Positions 53,851 through 63,103 of a stretch of DNA of 64,000 bases are shown here, piece by piece. A program made the position numbers and the translations under genes. How positions within the stretch are numbered: position 1 is the first letter of the stretch; each line of letters starts with the position of its first letter. The DNA is from Chryseosolibacter indicum. Lineage in GTDB: Bacteria > Bacteroidota > Bacteroidia > Cytophagales > Cyclobacteriaceae. The DNA is taken from assembly GCF_018598585.1 (NCBI RefSeq), contig NZ_JAHESD010000007.1, forward strand, positions 62,001 to 126,000, read 5' to 3'. The notes under the pieces were generated by a model, which worked only from the letters and a program-made list of their open reading frames with translations, did no database searches and was not told the origin of the DNA.

Positions 53851-55425
53851 TTACCCGTTCATTGATAACAAGAACTCTTCGTTGTTTCTTGTTCCTTTCA
53901 TCTTCTGTAGCAGGAATTCCATCGCTTCATTAGAGTTCATATCACTCATAAACTTACGAAGTATCCATACACGTTGTAGCTCCTCCTCTTTCATTAACAA
54001 GTCTTCACGTCTTGTACCTGAAGCTGGGACATCAATTGCAGGATAAACGCGCTTGTTAGCCAGCTTACGATCGAGCTGTAACTCCATGTTACCTGTACCT
54101 TTGAATTCTTCAAAGATAACCTCGTCCATTTTGGAACCCGTATCTATAAGGGCAGTTGCAATAATTGTAAGTGAGCCACCATTCTCTACATTACGTGCAG
54201 CACCAAAGAAGCGCTTAGGTTTATGAAGAGCGTTGGCATCAACACCACCAGAAAGAATTTTACCTGATGATGGTACTACGGTATTATAAGCACGTGCTAA
54301 ACGTGTAATAGAATCTAAAAGGATTACTACATCATGGCCGCATTCCACCATTCGTTTTGCTTTTTCTAAAACAATAGAAGAAACTTTTACATGGCGCTCA
54401 GCTTGTTCATCAAAAGTTGAAGCAACAACTTCAGCTTTAACACTACGTGCCATATCAGTAACCTCTTCCGGACGTTCGTCTATCAAGAGCACGATGAGGT
54501 AAACTTCTGGGTGGTTTTCAGCTATTGCATTGGCAATTTGCTTTAACAATACTGTTTTACCTGTTTTTGGTTGCGCTACAATCATACCGCGCTGACCTTT
54601 ACCAATAGGAGCAAAAAGGTCAAGGATACGTGTAGACATGTTATCTGGTGTTGTACTTAACCTCAGCTTTTCTTCCGGGAAAAGTGGTGTTAGGTATTCA
54701 AAAGCAACACGGTCACGGATTTCTTCTGTTGTCTTTCCGTTTACAGACTCTACTTTAAGCAGAGCAAAATATTTCTCGCCTTCTTTTGGCGGGCGTATAA
54801 GACCTTTAACAGTATCACCAGTTTTAAGACCAAATAACTTTATTTGTGAAGGTGATACGTAAATATCATCAGGACTGGCTAGATAATTATAGTCGGAAGA
54901 GCGAAGGAAACCATAACCATCCTGCATAATTTCAAGTGCACCTTCATTGCTGATTGCGCCATCAAAATCGCGGATGTTAGGACGTTGCTGCTGCTGTTGT
55001 TGCCTTTCCTCACGCGGATGCTCCTGGCGCTCATTGCGAACAGGTTGTTCGTAAGATTCAGTTTCTACTGGTCTTTCGTCAAAGCTATCCTTATCTTCAA
55101 ATTTTGGAGTATCAAAGTCAAGATTTATAGAACCGAGCAGGTCATCAGTAGTTTCTTCCACTTCTGCTTTTGGTGCAGATGCGGGAGCAACATTCTCGCG
55201 CCTTCTAGGACGCATCTTGCGTTCTGGTTCTGCTTCTTGTGCAGCAGCTTTCTTAGGAGCAGAGGCGGGAGCTGCGTCAGTATCACCGGATACTGCCTGT
55301 TGATCAAGGATTTTGTAGATAAGATCTTGTTTGGTAAGTTTTTTGGCATTTTTAATGCCCATCCCCTCAGCGAGTTCTTTCAGCTCAGAAAGAAGTCTGA
55401 CGTTCAGATCATCAATCGTATACAT
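53851..55425 (-). CDS. rho: Transcription termination factor Rho
   Basis: A 524-residue hexameric RNA helicase. Rho-N lies at 1-45 ([20 protein letters not shown]). A charged, Gln-rich insert of about 100 residues (46-155, with QQQQQ) is followed by the RNA-binding domain ([20 protein letters not shown]) and the ATPase core with [20 protein letters not shown] (Walker A) and [16 protein letters not shown]. The long insert is usual in Bacteroidota. It has no gene neighbours on its strand. The IS1182 right end provides its terminator. Confidence 0.96.
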   Translation of the reverse strand: MYTIDDLNVRLLSELKELAEGMGIKNAKKLTKQDLIYKILDQQAVSGDTDAAPASAPKKAAAQEAEPERKMRPRRRENVAPASAPKAEVEETTDDLLGSINLDFDTPKFEDKDSFDERPVETESYEQPVRNERQEHPREERQQQQQQRPNIRDFDGAISNEGALEIMQDGYGFLRSSDYNYLASPDDIYVSPSQIKLFGLKTGDTVKGLIRPPKEGEKYFALLKVESVNGKTTEEIRDRVAFEYLTPLFPEEKLRLSTTPDNMSTRILDLFAPIGKGQRGMIVAQPKTGKTVLLKQIANAIAENHPEVYLIVLLIDERPEEVTDMARSVKAEVVASTFDEQAERHVKVSSIVLEKAKRMVECGHDVVILLDSITRLARAYNTVVPSSGKILSGGVDANALHKPKRFFGAARNVENGGSLTIIATALIDTGSKMDEVIFEEFKGTGNMELQLDRKLANKRVYPAIDVPASGTRREDLLMKEEELQRVWILRKFMSDMNSNEAMEFLLQKMKGTRNNEEFLLSMNG

Positions 55426-55679
55426 GTTTATTTGTTGGAATGATTGTTTGTGAGTATGTGTTTGTGAGTTGGTTTAAATCAGAAAAAAGTCTGGAACTGT
55501 CTATCATCAACACAGGAAGTCTTGAAGTTAAAGAGTTCGAAAGCAAAATTACCGGATTTATTTTCAGAGGGCTTGAGATAAAGCCGTATGATGATGCAAG
55601 TATAGGTTAAAATTTAACATTATCAAACCGTTAAAAATATTTTATTCAAGCATCAACCGTCACGGGATTACAAAAAAAT

Positions 55680-55687
55680 TAATTTTG
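55680..55687 (+). promoter_or_regulatory. -7 element of serS
   Basis: TAATTTTG matches TAnnTTTG and lies 25 bases before the serS ATG. No TTG is found at the -33 place. The rest of the 287-base rho-serS gap shows no gene or RNA signal. Confidence 0.5.
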
Positions 55688-55712
55688 AACCCGTTAATTA
55701 AACAATAAAAAC

Positions 55713-56987
55713 ATGCTACAGGTTTCTGTTATCCGGGATGAAAAAGAAAAAATTATTAAAGCTCTTCAAAAGAGAAGACTTAAAAATTTAGAGCAATCTT
55801 TGGATACCATACTGTCGCTGGATCAAAAACGCAGACAAACCCAGCAACAGCAGGATAGTCTCTTAGCTGAATCTAATTCATTAGCAAAAGAAATTGGTGC
55901 TTTGATGAAGTCAGGTCAGAAAGACCAGGCCGAACAGCTGAAAGCAAGAACTGCTGACATTAAAAGAACAATTGCTGAGTTGGGGCCGGAGCTATCAAAA
56001 ACTGAAGAAGAACTTCAAAAGCTATTATATACAATTCCCAATACACCAACAGATATTGTACCTGAAGGTGGCGGTCCTGAGGAAAATATTAACGTACATG
56101 AATGGGGTGTTAAACCAGCGCTGGAAGAAGGAGCATTACCACATTGGGAGCTTATAAAGAAGTATGACATTATCGATTTTGATCTTGGTAACAAAATCTC
56201 AGGTGCTGGTTTTCCTGTTTACAAAGGTAAAGGCGCTAAGCTGCAGCGAGCACTGATTAACTTCTTTTTAAATGAAGCTGAGGGATTAGGATATAGAGAA
56301 ATTCAGCCGCCGATTGTAGTTAATGAAGCTTCTGGCTATGGAACAGGGCAACTTCCCGATAAAGAAGGTCAGATGTACCATATTGGTCTGGATAATCTCT
56401 ACTTAATTCCAACTGCTGAAGTCCCGATTACAAATTTGTACCGTGATGTAATGCTTACTGAGGATCAGCTGCCTGTTAAGAATGCCGGGTATACGCCGTG
56501 CTTCAGGCGAGAAGCAGGAAGCTGGGGAGCACACGTTCGCGGACTAAATAGATTGCACCAATTTGATAAAGTAGAGATTGTTCAAATCACTAAACCAGAA
56601 AACTCTTATCAAGCACTGGATGAGATGTGCGCTCATGTTCAAGGCTTGCTAAAAAAACTCGAATTACCTTATAGAAAACTATTGTTATGCGGGGGCGATA
56701 TGGGCTTTAATTCAGCTATAACTTATGACATGGAAGTGTTTTCTGCCGCTCAGCAACGCTGGCTTGAAGTAAGCTCAGTAAGTAACTTCGAAACCTTTCA
56801 AGCTAACAGACTTAAATTAAGATATAAAAACAAAGAGGGTAAGACGCAACTACTACACACTTTAAATGGCAGCGCCCTGGCTCTTCCCCGAATCGTTGCT
56901 TCTATTCTTGAAAACAATCAAACTAAAGAGGGCATTAGAATACCAAAAGTATTAGTTCCTTATACAGGTTTTGACATGATTAATTAA
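55713..56987 (+). CDS. serS: Seryl-tRNA synthetase
   Basis: A 424-residue class II synthetase. The N-terminal coiled-coil arm (about 28-105) that grips the tRNA variable arm is clear (SLDTILSLDQKRRQTQQQQD). Motif 2 is PCFRREAGSWGAHVRGLNR (preceded by TAEVPITNLYRD), and motif 3 includes TLNGSALALPRIVASILEN. The length and ATG start with MLQVSVIRDEKEKIIKAL are typical. It is monocistronic with its own promoter and terminator. Confidence 0.96.
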   Translation: MLQVSVIRDEKEKIIKALQKRRLKNLEQSLDTILSLDQKRRQTQQQQDSLLAESNSLAKEIGALMKSGQKDQAEQLKARTADIKRTIAELGPELSKTEEELQKLLYTIPNTPTDIVPEGGGPEENINVHEWGVKPALEEGALPHWELIKKYDIIDFDLGNKISGAGFPVYKGKGAKLQRALINFFLNEAEGLGYREIQPPIVVNEASGYGTGQLPDKEGQMYHIGLDNLYLIPTAEVPITNLYRDVMLTEDQLPVKNAGYTPCFRREAGSWGAHVRGLNRLHQFDKVEIVQITKPENSYQALDEMCAHVQGLLKKLELPYRKLLLCGGDMGFNSAITYDMEVFSAAQQRWLEVSSVSNFETFQANRLKLRYKNKEGKTQLLHTLNGSALALPRIVASILENNQTKEGIRIPKVLVPYTGFDMIN

Positions 56988-56993
56988 AAGTTG

Positions 56994-57036
56994 AAAGCCA
57001 GAAGTTATTATGAATAACTCTGGCTTTTGATTTTTA
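56994..57036 (+). terminator. Terminator of serS
   Basis: AAAGCCAGAAGTTATT (56994-57009) pairs with AATAACTCTGGCTTT (57013-57027) with one bulged A and a 3-base loop, followed by TGATTTTTAA. Confidence 0.8.
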
Positions 57037-57092
57037 ATTTAATACGGTTTATCGCCATCAGATGGCATTCATGTCCTTTCATCACAGTACTA

Positions 57093-57124
57093 TTGTTCGC
57101 TTGCTTTACAGCACTTATATTTTG
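57093..57124 (+). promoter_or_regulatory. Possible promoter of the S9 peptidase gene
   Basis: TTG at 57093-57095, 20 bases, then TATATTTTG at 57116-57124, which fits TAnnTTTG with one extra base. The ATG is 18 bases downstream. Confidence 0.4.
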
Positions 57125-57142
57125 AAATAATTGTTAACCAAA

Positions 57143-59281
57143 ATGAAAGTTCTGATAAGCTTTGCCCTTATATCGTTTTTAATCATGTCGTGTAACAAAC
57201 CTTCTGAAACATCGAGCGGTGTTTCAAAATACCCTGAAACAACAAAGGTAGATACTGTAGATAATTACTTTGGTACAGAAGTACCCGATCCCTACAGATG
57301 GCTTGAAGATGACACATCGCAGTTAACTGCGAAATGGGTTAAAGGTCAGAACGAAGTGACTTTTGGCTATCTCGATAATATAAAATACAGAGATAAAGTA
57401 AAAAAACGACTGGAAGATCTTTACAATTATGAGCGCCTTGGCGCGCCCTCCCAGGAAGGCAACTATTATTACTTTTCCAAAAACGATGGTTTGCAAAACC
57501 ATAATGTGATCTATCGCAAAAAAGGAATAGATGGAACACCAGAGGTATTCCTTGATCCTAATACATTTTCGAAAGATGGAACAACTGGCCTTGCAGGACT
57601 TTTCTTTACTAAAGATGGTTCTAAGGCAGCTTATCTGATTTCAGAAGGAGGATCAGATTGGAGGAAAGCCATTATCATTCAGGCATCAGATAAAAAAGTA
57701 CTTGAAGATACATTAGTTGATATCAAGTTTAGCGGTATTGCATGGAAAGGCAACGATGGATTTTACTATAGCAGTTATGATAAACCTGTAGGAAGCGAAC
57801 TATCTGCAAAAACACAGCATCACAAACTCTATTATCACAAACTTGGTACCCCCCAAAAACAAGACAAACTTATATTTGGAGGTGAGAAAACTCCAAGGAG
57901 ATATATTTTTGCCAGTACCACAGAAGATGAGCGTTTTCTTATCGTAAGTGCTTCAGTAAGTACCACAGGTAATGAATTATACATTCAGGATCTTAATGAT
58001 CCTCAGGGACAGCTGAAACCTGTTGTTACCAATTTTGACAATGAACATCAGGTTATAACAAATGATGGATCCAAGCTTATTATTCAAACGAATTTAAAGG
58101 CACCCAACAACAGAGTTGTATATGCCGAGTTCGCCAACCCATCGCCAGATCAATGGAAGGACCTTATCCCGGAAACTGAAAATGTTCTTGACGCAAGTAC
58201 TGCAGGTAAAAAACTATTTGCAAGCTACATGGTTGATGTAAAAACCCAGGTAAAACAATATGATCTTCAAGGTAAATTTGAACGAGAAATACAGTTACCT
58301 GGTATTGGTACCGCTGGAGGTTTTGGTGGTAAAGAAACTCAAAAGGAAATCTATTATTCATTTACTTCCTTCACATATCCTACTACTATTTTTAAATACG
58401 ATATTGCGTCAGGTCAATCAACCTTATATCAAAAGCCCAAGGTGGACTTCAACCCTGAAGACTACGAAACAAAACAGGTATTTTACCAGAGCAAGGATGG
58501 CACGAAAATCCCAATGTTTATAGTGCATAAAAAGGGCGTTGAACTGAATGGAAAAAATCCTACCTGGCTGTATGCGTATGGTGGATTTAACGTGAGCTTG
58601 ACACCTTCCTTTACTCCATCACGTATAGCATGGCTTGAGAATGGCGGCATCTACGCGCAACCGAACTTGCGAGGAGGAGGCGAGTATGGTGAAAAGTGGC
58701 ACATAGCGGGAACCAAGATGAACAAGCAGAACGTCTTCGACGATTTTATTGCCGCAGCTGAATATCTATTTAAAGAAAAGTATACATCTAAGGAATATCT
58801 TGCTATCGCAGGAGGTTCTAACGGAGGGCTACTGGTAGGGGCTACGATGACTCAAAGACCTGATCTTGCAAAGGTTGCTTTCCCTGCAGTAGGTGTTATG
58901 GATATGCTTCGTTACCACAAATTTACAGCAGGCGCAGGATGGGCTTATGATTACGGTACTTCCGAAGATTCAAAAGAAATGTTCGAGTATTTGAAGAGGT
59001 ATTCTCCTGTTCACGCTTTAAAACCTGGTGTTACCTACCCAGCTACATTAGTAACTACAGCAGATCATGACGACAGGGTCGTACCTGCTCACTCATTTAA
59101 ATTTGCTGCAACGCTCCAAGAATACCATAAAGGAGAGAACCCGGTATTAATTCGAATAGAAACAAAATCTGGTCATGGTTCTTCAAACCTTAAAAAGGCA
59201 CTTGAGGTAACAGCTGACCAATATTCATTCGCATGGTACAACATGGGGGTAATTCCGCCTCTCGCAAAAGACGAAATGTAA
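57143..59281 (+). CDS. Prolyl oligopeptidase-family (S9A) lipoprotein
   Basis: 712 residues from ATG 57143; a TTG four codons upstream is less likely. The lipobox is FLIMSC (Cys17). The N-terminal beta-propeller (about 60-420) starts PDPYRWLEDDTSQLTAKWVK. The catalytic domain has GGSNGGLLVGATMTQRPDL (Ser), TADHDDRVVPAHSFKFA (Asp) and ETKSGHGSSN (His). It cleaves after proline in short peptides; as a lipoprotein it would act in the periplasm. A GNAT gene follows 13 bases later. Confidence 0.93.
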   Translation: MKVLISFALISFLIMSCNKPSETSSGVSKYPETTKVDTVDNYFGTEVPDPYRWLEDDTSQLTAKWVKGQNEVTFGYLDNIKYRDKVKKRLEDLYNYERLGAPSQEGNYYYFSKNDGLQNHNVIYRKKGIDGTPEVFLDPNTFSKDGTTGLAGLFFTKDGSKAAYLISEGGSDWRKAIIIQASDKKVLEDTLVDIKFSGIAWKGNDGFYYSSYDKPVGSELSAKTQHHKLYYHKLGTPQKQDKLIFGGEKTPRRYIFASTTEDERFLIVSASVSTTGNELYIQDLNDPQGQLKPVVTNFDNEHQVITNDGSKLIIQTNLKAPNNRVVYAEFANPSPDQWKDLIPETENVLDASTAGKKLFASYMVDVKTQVKQYDLQGKFEREIQLPGIGTAGGFGGKETQKEIYYSFTSFTYPTTIFKYDIASGQSTLYQKPKVDFNPEDYETKQVFYQSKDGTKIPMFIVHKKGVELNGKNPTWLYAYGGFNVSLTPSFTPSRIAWLENGGIYAQPNLRGGGEYGEKWHIAGTKMNKQNVFDDFIAAAEYLFKEKYTSKEYLAIAGGSNGGLLVGATMTQRPDLAKVAFPAVGVMDMLRYHKFTAGAGWAYDYGTSEDSKEMFEYLKRYSPVHALKPGVTYPATLVTTADHDDRVVPAHSFKFAATLQEYHKGENPVLIRIETKSGHGSSNLKKALEVTADQYSFAWYNMGVIPPLAKDEM

Positions 59282-59294
59282 TACCGCGTGCTAG

Positions 59295-59771
59295 ATGAAG
59301 ATCAGAGAAGGACGTAAAGAAGATCTTTCACGGGTTTTAGAGCTCGTGAAAGAACTCGCTGAATACGAGCGAGCACCACATGAGGTAACCAATACACTTC
59401 AACTAATGGAAGAAGATGGCTTTGGCGCAAATCCCGTTTTTGGATTCTTTGTGGCAGAAGAAAATAATTACATCATAGGTCTTTCATTGTACTACTGGCG
59501 GTATTCTACATGGAAGGGTAAGCGCCTCTATTTGGAAGATATTATCGTAACAGAAAAAGAAAGGGGACGTGGCATTGGTAAATTACTTTTTGACAGAACA
59601 ATGCAGAAAACCTTAGATGAAGGATGTACAGGAATGATGTGGCAAGTACTGGATTGGAACGAGCCTGCTATAAATTTTTACAAAAAGTATGGGGCAAAAC
59701 TAGATGGTGAATGGATCAATTGTAGCCTTGAAGCATCGCAGATAGAAAGCCTGTTGAAGAAGCCTGCTTAA
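59295..59771 (+). CDS. GNAT-family N-acetyltransferase
   Basis: A 158-residue single GNAT domain. MKIREGRKEDLSRVLELVKE is the N-terminal strand and helix, LYLEDIIVTEKERGRGIGKL contains the acetyl-CoA loop (RGRGIG), and DWNEPAINFYKKYGAK is the C-terminal motif. The closest likeness is to diamine (spermidine/thialysine) acetyltransferases, but the substrate is not certain. It converges with the DUF4286 gene with a 4-base overlap of the stops. Confidence 0.88.
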   Translation: MKIREGRKEDLSRVLELVKELAEYERAPHEVTNTLQLMEEDGFGANPVFGFFVAEENNYIIGLSLYYWRYSTWKGKRLYLEDIIVTEKERGRGIGKLLFDRTMQKTLDEGCTGMMWQVLDWNEPAINFYKKYGAKLDGEWINCSLEASQIESLLKKPA

Positions 59772-60070
59772 ACCTGCTCGAGCAAAGTTTGAAAAACAAC
59801 ATGTTTGTTCAAAAACCTCTGCCTATGCTCCTCAATTAAAACAGGGGCATATACTTCTATGTATTGCTGTATCTGATCAATACTATTAGCATAATATTGA
59901 ATACTGTATGATACAGTTTCTTCATTTTCATCGTGAAGTATCTTAAACATTTTAGATTCTACAAATAAACCTGTATTGAGTACGTCTGGTATATGTTTCC
60001 CTTTGATCCATTGGAGCCACTCCTGTTCAACATCGCGATCAATACCTACAGTTACATTATATAATAACAT
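59768..60070 (-). CDS. DUF4286-family protein
   Basis: A 100-residue ferredoxin-like-fold protein: YNVTVGIDRDVEQEWLQWIK and HIPDVLNTGLFVESKMFKIL are typical of DUF4286, whose function is unknown. It lies 14 bases after the GreA-like gene on the same strand, so the two are probably co-transcribed. Confidence 0.8.
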   Translation of the reverse strand: MLLYNVTVGIDRDVEQEWLQWIKGKHIPDVLNTGLFVESKMFKILHDENEETVSYSIQYYANSIDQIQQYIEVYAPVLIEEHRQRFLNKHVVFQTLLEQV

Positions 60071-60084
60071 TCACTTCTTATTTA

Positions 60085-60546
60085 TTATTGAACATCAAGT
60101 ATCTTAAAACTCCTGGTGTTAAATTGAACCGCCTGTCCCTTTGCTGCTTGTGAAAGACTTAAACCAATAGGAGAAGAGGGTGAGATACAAAGATAATTTT
60201 TATTATCAATTACAACCTGACCTGCACTAATGGACAAATAATAATTGCCTTGATCAGTAATAACTAAACTACCCGGCTGAATAACGTTACTATTGTGCAA
60301 CGCAGGTTTAATTCTATCCAACTGGTTCTTCAGTTTAATTGACTCTGCCAATTGGTTGTTATGTTTCTCCATCTCTAGCTGGATCATAGATCGGCCAGTT
60401 TCATACTTATCACCTGCAGAGCTTTTTGTTTCTTCCTCAATATCCTGATGTAATAATGCAAGCGCCTGCTCACAAGTTTGAATCCTTTTTGCCAGGTATT
60501 CCTGACAAAAGACATGCAGTTTATGTTTAATCTCTAAAACGTTCAC
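60085..60546 (-). CDS. GreA/GreB-like C-terminal-domain protein
   Basis: A 153-residue protein from GTG 60546. An N-terminal helical hairpin (about 5-90) carries SSAGDKYETGRSMIQLEMEK, recalling Gre-factor tips. The C-terminal part (about 95-150) reads PGSLVITDQGNYYLSISAG and SPIGLSLSQAAKGQAVQFN, like the FKBP-like half of GreA. It is too short and altered to call GreA: the tip acidic pair of true cleavage factors is not evident. It could bind RNA polymerase; this is inference. Confidence 0.6.
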   Translation of the reverse strand: MNVLEIKHKLHVFCQEYLAKRIQTCEQALALLHQDIEEETKSSAGDKYETGRSMIQLEMEKHNNQLAESIKLKNQLDRIKPALHNSNVIQPGSLVITDQGNYYLSISAGQVVIDNKNYLCISPSSPIGLSLSQAAKGQAVQFNTRSFKILDVQ

Positions 60547-60692
60547 AATTTTAACTCAGTGCTTAAATCGTTTCACCACTGTCCGCAATTATAGTAACCG
60601 AATGTGCAAAGAAAAAAATTATTAAACTTATCATGAAAGAAAGACCAATAGAAAACGCTCAAATTGGCCGTTCACAACATGTAATACTTTTC

Positions 60693-61907
60693 TTACGCTA
60701 CATAGTCTTTTAAATACATAAAAGGTGGAGTAAGTTCTCCTTGTTCTGCTATAGTAGCACGTTCGATGATCTTCTCTTTATCCTCCGCTATTAACAGAGG
60801 CAAAATTCTATCAATAAGGTCTCTTCCAAACTCCTCTGATGCGCTTCTTGGAAGCTCACAAGGCAAGTTGTCAATTGCCATAATAGTTATAAAACTGTCA
60901 TCACTTAACGGGAGTTCAATTGAATCACTTATGGGGTTATAATCATAGATAGGTTCAATGATTGACGAAGCTCGTTTAGTGCTGGGCACAGAGCCATTCA
61001 TATCACATGTAATATCTGCGATTACCTTAATTCTAAATTCAGAAGACTGCATCTCACCTTTTGTAAAAAGAACAGGTGCTTTTGGATTCCAGTATGCACC
61101 CGCCATAAGAACATCAGCTACTTTTGTATAAGCATTAAAGTACGATGAGTAACGTTCAGGATACTGGTGAAACTCGTCCCGATTAAAATGACCTCCACCA
61201 ATTCTAATATGATAATCCGAACTACTTAATTGTGTGTACACGGGTTCACGAAATTCACGATTCAGGAAATCTCCAGCGCTTACTTTTCTAATACCTGCTG
61301 TGTCCAGCGTTTCCATAGCACCCTTTCCTACACGACCTGCTCCTGTTAATATAATTTTAATTGCAGGTAATTTGATCTTTCGCAGTTCTAATTTCAAATC
61401 ATTGACATCAAAGCACTCATACGCCCGTCGTAATGAAAAGATACCATATCGTTTGCCATAGGTCCACAAACCATTATACGCCCCAACGATTCCAGCATAC
61501 CGCCCAAAAGCTACGAGCCGGTTTCCTAAACTGTCCTTTAGCGTTTCATAGTCAATAAGTCTTATTTTTTTCTTCAGTATCTCACGAAGCAAATTTCTGT
61601 TGTACGGTTGTTTTTTTATTGTATGAGAGAAAAACAGATAGGTTTTACCCGGTATTAGTTGATCAATAGGAACTTCTTTAATTCCCATAAGAATTTCACA
61701 TTCATCAACATGTTCCTGAACTGTTATTCCCAATGCTTTATACTCCTCATCTTTAAAGCATCGGATCTCACTTTTCTGACAGATTATCTTAACCTCTGGA
61801 TATCTCTGTTGAATTTCTTCAACTTGTAATGGTGTAAAAGCAACTCGCTTGTCAGGTGGAACTTTACCTTCCCGAATAATTCCTATTCTTAAAACCTCTT
61901 TGGCCAT
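60693..61907 (-). CDS. Lysine/alanine dehydrogenase-type protein (AlaDH/PNT fold)
   Basis: 404 residues from ATG 61907. The N-terminal half begins RIGIIREGKVPPDKRVAFTP and has ECEILMGIKEVP; the NAD domain has IKIILTGAGRVGKGAMETLD. The C-terminal part includes VIADITCDMNGSVPSTKRAS. The order matches the saccharopine dehydrogenase (lysine-forming)/alanine dehydrogenase superfamily. The substrate is uncertain. A -7 box ends 3 bases before the ATG, implying a leaderless mRNA. Confidence 0.82.
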   Translation of the reverse strand: MAKEVLRIGIIREGKVPPDKRVAFTPLQVEEIQQRYPEVKIICQKSEIRCFKDEEYKALGITVQEHVDECEILMGIKEVPIDQLIPGKTYLFFSHTIKKQPYNRNLLREILKKKIRLIDYETLKDSLGNRLVAFGRYAGIVGAYNGLWTYGKRYGIFSLRRAYECFDVNDLKLELRKIKLPAIKIILTGAGRVGKGAMETLDTAGIRKVSAGDFLNREFREPVYTQLSSSDYHIRIGGGHFNRDEFHQYPERYSSYFNAYTKVADVLMAGAYWNPKAPVLFTKGEMQSSEFRIKVIADITCDMNGSVPSTKRASSIIEPIYDYNPISDSIELPLSDDSFITIMAIDNLPCELPRSASEEFGRDLIDRILPLLIAEDKEKIIERATIAEQGELTPPFMYLKDYVA

Positions 61908-61910
61908 TAT

Positions 61911-61918
61911 CAAAAATA
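61911..61918 (-). promoter_or_regulatory. -7 element just before the AlaDH/PNT-type gene
   Basis: The minus strand reads TATTTTTG, exact TAnnTTTG, ending 3 bases before the ATG at 61907. Transcription would begin at or near the start codon. No TTG is found at the -33 place. Confidence 0.4.
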
Positions 61919-62026
61919 GCAATCATTTGTTATCGCTGAAATATCCTGTAAGTCAAAGAAGCGAGTTAGGACCAGCAAAAAAAATGCATGCGTTAATTCG
62001 CATGCATTATATCTATATTGATTATC

Positions 62027-62800
62027 TTATTGTTCAAAGAAACTTCCGAGTAAAGAACTACCTTCTTTACCGCTATTTCTTCCATAAGGAGCCAAAGCCT
62101 GAACAAGCTTTCGTATTGGCATTGATTGAAGCCAAACACGGCCAGTGCCTCTTAAGGTAGCAAGAAATATACCTTCGCCTCCGAAAATCATAGAACGCAA
62201 TCCCCCAGCCGCCTGTACATCAAAATCGATATGAGATTCAAATGCTACTACACAACCGGTATCTACACGTAACGTTTCATTGTTTAAGGTCCTTTCAATT
62301 ACTGTTCCTCCCGCATGGACAAATGCTTTACCATCTCCCTGCAGTTTTTGCAGTATAAAGCCTTCGCCTCCTACTAATCCCGATCCAATCCTTTTGTTAA
62401 AAGTAATTGACACTTTGGTGCCCAACGCCGCGCATAGAAAGCCGTCTTTTTGAACTATTAATTCTCGATTAGGAAAGGTTGATAAATCAATGGGAATTAC
62501 AGTTCCAGGATAGGGAGCAGAGAAGCCAACTTTAGCCTTTCTGTTACCTCTATTGGTAAAGTGAGTCATGAAAAGTGACTCACCTGTAAGCATCCTCGTA
62601 CCCGCAGATAATAACTTATCAAAAAGTCCCTGATTAGGATTTGATCCATCTCCCATCTTAGATTCGAACCCTATTCCATCTTCCATGTAAAGCATTGCAC
62701 CTGCTTCAGCAATTACGGTTTCCATGGGGTCAAGTTCTACTTCAACAATTTGAATGCTTTCGCCTTTGATTTGATAGTCTATTTCATGTGATAATGCCAT
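62027..62800 (-). CDS. AIM24/TIGR00266-family protein
   Basis: 257 residues from ATG 62800, which begins [20 protein letters not shown]; a longer frame adds a hydrophobic stretch not seen in the family. Glycine-rich beta strands follow ([40 protein letters not shown]). The family, shared with the yeast mitochondrial protein Aim24, has a double beta-roll and no firm biochemical role. Confidence 0.85.
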   Translation of the reverse strand: MALSHEIDYQIKGESIQIVEVELDPMETVIAEAGAMLYMEDGIGFESKMGDGSNPNQGLFDKLLSAGTRMLTGESLFMTHFTNRGNRKAKVGFSAPYPGTVIPIDLSTFPNRELIVQKDGFLCAALGTKVSITFNKRIGSGLVGGEGFILQKLQGDGKAFVHAGGTVIERTLNNETLRVDTGCVVAFESHIDFDVQAAGGLRSMIFGGEGIFLATLRGTGRVWLQSMPIRKLVQALAPYGRNSGKEGSSLLGSFFEQ

Positions 62801-62832
62801 AATTAAGGATTGGTTTAAAAGCAATATTAAAA

Positions 62833-62866
62833 TAAAGCCTGAAACCATTTCTGATTCCAGGCTTTA
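62833..62866 (-). terminator. Terminator of the 69-residue protein gene
   Basis: TAAAGCCTG (62833-62841) and CAGGCTTTA (62858-62866) form a perfect 9-bp stem with a 16-base loop. On the minus strand it is followed by TTTTAATATTGC. It lies 18 bases past the stop of the upstream small gene. Confidence 0.7.
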
Positions 62867-62884
62867 CAAGTTCTTAAGAGAAAA

Positions 62885-63094
62885 TTATTTTTTCTTTTTG
62901 CCTTTTTTCATCTCATCGTAATCCTCACGCTCAGCAAGCTTCTTATCATCAACGTTTTTATTTAAAAACTCATTGATTTTTTCTATATCCATATTTGTCT
63001 TGATCTCACCAAATGTGTCAATAGATACATCAAAACCGCTCAGTTCTTTATGAACCTTGGGTTTACCCTTTTTTGACTCTTCTTCGCTCTTCAT
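62885..63094 (-). CDS. Small charged protein of unknown function
   Basis: A 69-residue, highly charged protein. It begins KSEEESKKGKPKVHKELSG, has a short mid part (FDVSIDTFGEIKTNMDIEKI), and ends in a lysine run, MKKGKKKK. It starts 9 bases after gltX and has a terminator of its own, so it is likely in the gltX transcript. It looks disordered. No family function is known to me. Confidence 0.7.
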   Translation of the reverse strand: MKSEEESKKGKPKVHKELSGFDVSIDTFGEIKTNMDIEKINEFLNKNVDDKKLAEREDYDEMKKGKKKK

Positions 63095-63103
63095 ATCCCT
63101 ATT

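Noticed and set aside
54985-55443. 152-codon frame opposite the start of rho
   Set aside because: Antisense to the low-complexity N-terminal part of rho; the Leu/Phe-rich product is a shadow of the Gln/Glu codons.
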